NCBI GenBank assembly: GCA_028285625.1
Contig: JANQOX010000025.1
Location: 518,461 to 582,460 of the forward strand
Origin: Myxococcota bacterium
GTDB taxonomy: Bacteria > Myxococcota_A > UBA9160 > UBA6930
Length of the DNA stretch: 64,000 nt
Direction of reading: 5' to 3'
The notes under the pieces are model-generated. The model saw only the letters and a list, made by a program, of their open reading frames with translations. It did not search any database and had not been told where the DNA came from. Both the position numbers and the translations under genes were made by a program. Each line of letters starts with the position of its first letter. The first letter of the stretch is position 1. This document shows, in pieces, positions 63,001 through 64,000 of this stretch.

Positions 63001-63994
63001 GCGCCCCCAGCTCGAGCCCCTCGGACAGCTGCCCGGGATCGTCGAACCCGGGCTGGCCCGCGCCCAGATCCGTCCCTTCGCCAAACGCGAGCTCGTCGGT
63101 CTGCTCGAGTACGGGCTCGTCGGTGTCGCCGCCCAGCTCGCTCGCCTCGCCGTAGCGCTGCATCAGGTCGCGGGCGCGCGCGTCGTCCCCCGCCTCCTTG
63201 CAGAGCGCCGCGACCGTCTGCCAGGTCGTGCGGGCCTCCTTGGCCTGGCCACTGTGCTCGAGGGCCTCGGCCAGCAGCTCCTGGTGCACGATCGCCGTCG
63301 CGTCGCGCTTGACCAACGCGCGGGCGGTCTTCTCGGCGACGGCGTGGCGCTCGGCTGCGAGCTGTGCGCGCGCGAGTGCGACCAGACCCTCGGTGCGCGC
63401 CGGGTCGAGTTCGACCACGCGTTCGAGTGCCTTCACGCGGCCTTCGCGATCGTTCTGCCGCTCGAGTTCTTCGGCGACGGCTTCGAACTCCGCGATCGCC
63501 TCTTCGGTGCGTTCTTCCTGGCGGAGCAGGTCCGCCACCTTCATGCGGTTGGCGGTGTTCGTGGGGTCGAGGCTCGCCATGCGGCGCAGCAGGTCGAGGG
63601 CCTCGTTGCGATTGCCCTCGCGGTAGTGGGCATCGGCTGCCGTCTGCAGCGCGGACATGGCGTCGGAATTGAGACCGAGGCGCTGATAGAGTTCGGCCAG
63701 CGGCTGGTAGACGTCCAGGCGCTTCTCGTCGATCCGGACGATCTGCTTGTAGAGCGCGACGGCCTTGGCGTCGAAGCCATCCGCCATGAAGCGATCGGCC
63801 ACCTTGAGGTAGGCACCCACCGCTTCTTCGGTGTTGCCCTGCTTCAGGTGGATGTCGCCGATCTTCAGGCGAACGTTCGAGTCCTTGGGGTCCGCCTTCA
63901 GAAGGGTCTGGTAGTCCTTGAGCGCCTTGTCGAGCGCCCCCTTTTGCAGGTTCTTCTGCGCGGACTGCAGGACCTTCCGTTTGTTGATCGCCAA
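60029..63994 (-). CDS. Very long TPR protein with acidic linkers
   Basis: 1321 residues from the TTG at 63994; the true start may be beyond the right edge, only six bases away. TPR blocks lie near 15-270, 430-500, 790-840 and 1035-1160, separated by Asp/Glu/Ala-rich low-complexity linkers. Short repeats such as ELGDASDLGGATELGDAAEL occur in one linker. The protein ends in a basic-hydrophobic tail, KKRRKRISFF. Such proteins are common in deltaproteobacteria and act as assembly scaffolds. The overlap in space with the ExeA-like gene (13 bp gap) suggests they work together. Confidence 0.85.
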   Translation of the reverse strand: MAINKRKVLQSAQKNLQKGALDKALKDYQTLLKADPKDSNVRLKIGDIHLKQGNTEEAVGAYLKVADRFMADGFDAKAVALYKQIVRIDEKRLDVYQPLAELYQRLGLNSDAMSALQTAADAHYREGNRNEALDLLRRMASLDPTNTANRMKVADLLRQEERTEEAIAEFEAVAEELERQNDREGRVKALERVVELDPARTEGLVALARAQLAAERHAVAEKTARALVKRDATAIVHQELLAEALEHSGQAKEARTTWQTVAALCKEAGDDARARDLMQRYGEASELGGDTDEPVLEQTDELAFGEGTDLGAGQPGFDDPGQLSEGLELGAPLETNGADEPALDISGPVGSDALESDDLAADDLASDALETDLDSNDSGPAPLLDDEMSPQVESAPAPAVDAGQTVALSEAPVADAEDADPDQLVAEASVLLRYQKHDRAIETLRRVLAIDPSHPGALAKLADAFEAAGDEDNAAEARRRLAEVAPAAEPAQADATPSAEPAQADATSSSDEDLFDDIDIDDGDLDMGSAPDADAQQTDVAAAPAAADDLAVDDGAFDLDESEGGFELGGESDLGEAADLDGSIELGDASDLGGATELGDAAELGAEDAAAEAAADLGVEDESPETALEDDAFDLATDVDLGADTGSEVEGDSAGASDAADSPAVAAAPDDIEIGFEDDFELGGEETDEGEAGPAVADASAKAAGELADVGLDFDLDVEPDAEPQVAPDPAAEVAASAPASESEASDEAPADAASDATSSGSSTTPQQMVEDLEEADFYFQQGLYEEARGVYERILTVAPAHPQAMLRLGEIEAATSGPAAAPVEPAALQDDGAVPSDATLDLVDASADPGIDLDLGLDEGFDPVAGPDADALAPEAPAAEPIAPEPDREPVQAEASAPEAELEPDPEPVAPEPEPAVAEPIVPEPEPALAEAVPVEPEPTPDAAPSAAAAVETEASDPNEDSGSFDLAAELSDILGSDDDSTSGAASGATEEEGFEQVFAAFKEGVQEQLGDGDHEAHYDLGIAYKEMGLFDDAIQEFGRAMASPDRALPCLHMMGLCALDLGRVVDAVAHLEQALALPDVPGDQLVGLRFDLGRAYAEQGDVERARAAFEAVIEADPEFGDAADRLAALDELSTDPGADLAGTDAAEAFESFDDLIDESDVTEPRADEAAEPEYESFDEFLSDDGDDDAEAPAQADAETGADALEPDSEAASEAVTGGEDAEALVAGEADAMEEAEDSEPELEAVAEATAEPVEAEVMDPVDADPDVEIAPEPPVDAASGEVEPALPDPEPETEAPSEEPVAAPEKPAPKKRRKRISFF
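62475..62535. repeat. 33-bp direct repeat in the giant TPR gene
   Basis: Bases 62475-62502 recur at 62508-62535 with one difference. They encode the duplicated phrase AEPAQADAT in an acidic linker. Confidence 0.8.
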
Positions 63995-64000
63995 GTGCGC

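Overview
The window is GC-rich throughout (near 70% by eye) and densely coded. Many genes are joined by 1-4 base stop/start overlaps (ATGA, GTGA, TGATG, TTGA), and GTG or TTG starts are common. The gene order pheA-hisC-tyrA-rpsA-ihfB, an LptD outer-membrane assembly protein, a CcdA/TlpA pair, NtrC-type sigma-54 regulation and long TPR proteins with acidic linkers all point to a Gram-negative bacterium of deltaproteobacterial type (Myxococcota, Desulfobacterota or Binatota-like). The species cannot be named from the sequence alone.

Left part (1-24 kb). On the minus strand: the first codons of mutS, a TPR protein, a LapA-like membrane protein, ihfB, rpsA and the aromatic cluster pheA-hisC-tyrA. 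After a structured 322-base gap come a membrane diguanylate cyclase and coaE on the plus strand. Convergent to these is a minus-strand run: ccdA, a TlpA-type thioredoxin lipoprotein, a Crp-like regulator, lptD, then trpE-trpG-trpD-trpC-trpF. trpB and trpA are not in the window. A 32-bp tandem duplication at the trpG/trpD junction has created an 11-codon minicistron that keeps the stop/start coupling. Next are a small exported protein, dtd, dcd, a glycerophosphodiesterase with a coupled methyltransferase, queG and a GH1 beta-glucosidase.

Middle part (24-43 kb). A sulfotransferase, an orphan PqqA-type precursor peptide, a DUF502 membrane protein, an ABC1-family kinase and an MFS transporter lead to the most distinctive locus. 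Two paralogous minimal histidine kinases and an NtrC-type sigma-54 activator form one overlapping operon, followed by a PspA-family coiled-coil protein and a small membrane protein. The operon is preceded by a perfect -24/-12 promoter, a perfect IHF consensus and an upstream dyad. This looks like an autoregulated envelope-stress module. Then come a HypE-like protein, an enoyl-CoA hydratase, a twin-FHA protein, a ChaC-like/YHS pair, greB and a SWIM-SNF2 helicase.

Right part (43-64 kb). Small metabolic genes (DUF4262, FAD oxidoreductase, MaoC, CMD) precede an ammonium transporter with its own sigma-54 promoter and NtrC-like box. A four-gene polysaccharide O-acetylation cluster follows (PKD lipoprotein, MBOAT acyltransferase, two AlgJ/AlgX-like proteins). 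After an SDR and a lower-GC lipoprotein comes a tRNA-Gly(CCC) gene whose 5' half is repeated 1.4 kb away, flanking a lone tyrosine recombinase: a minimal or decayed integrative element. The window ends with an ExeA-like AAA ATPase and a very long acidic TPR protein.
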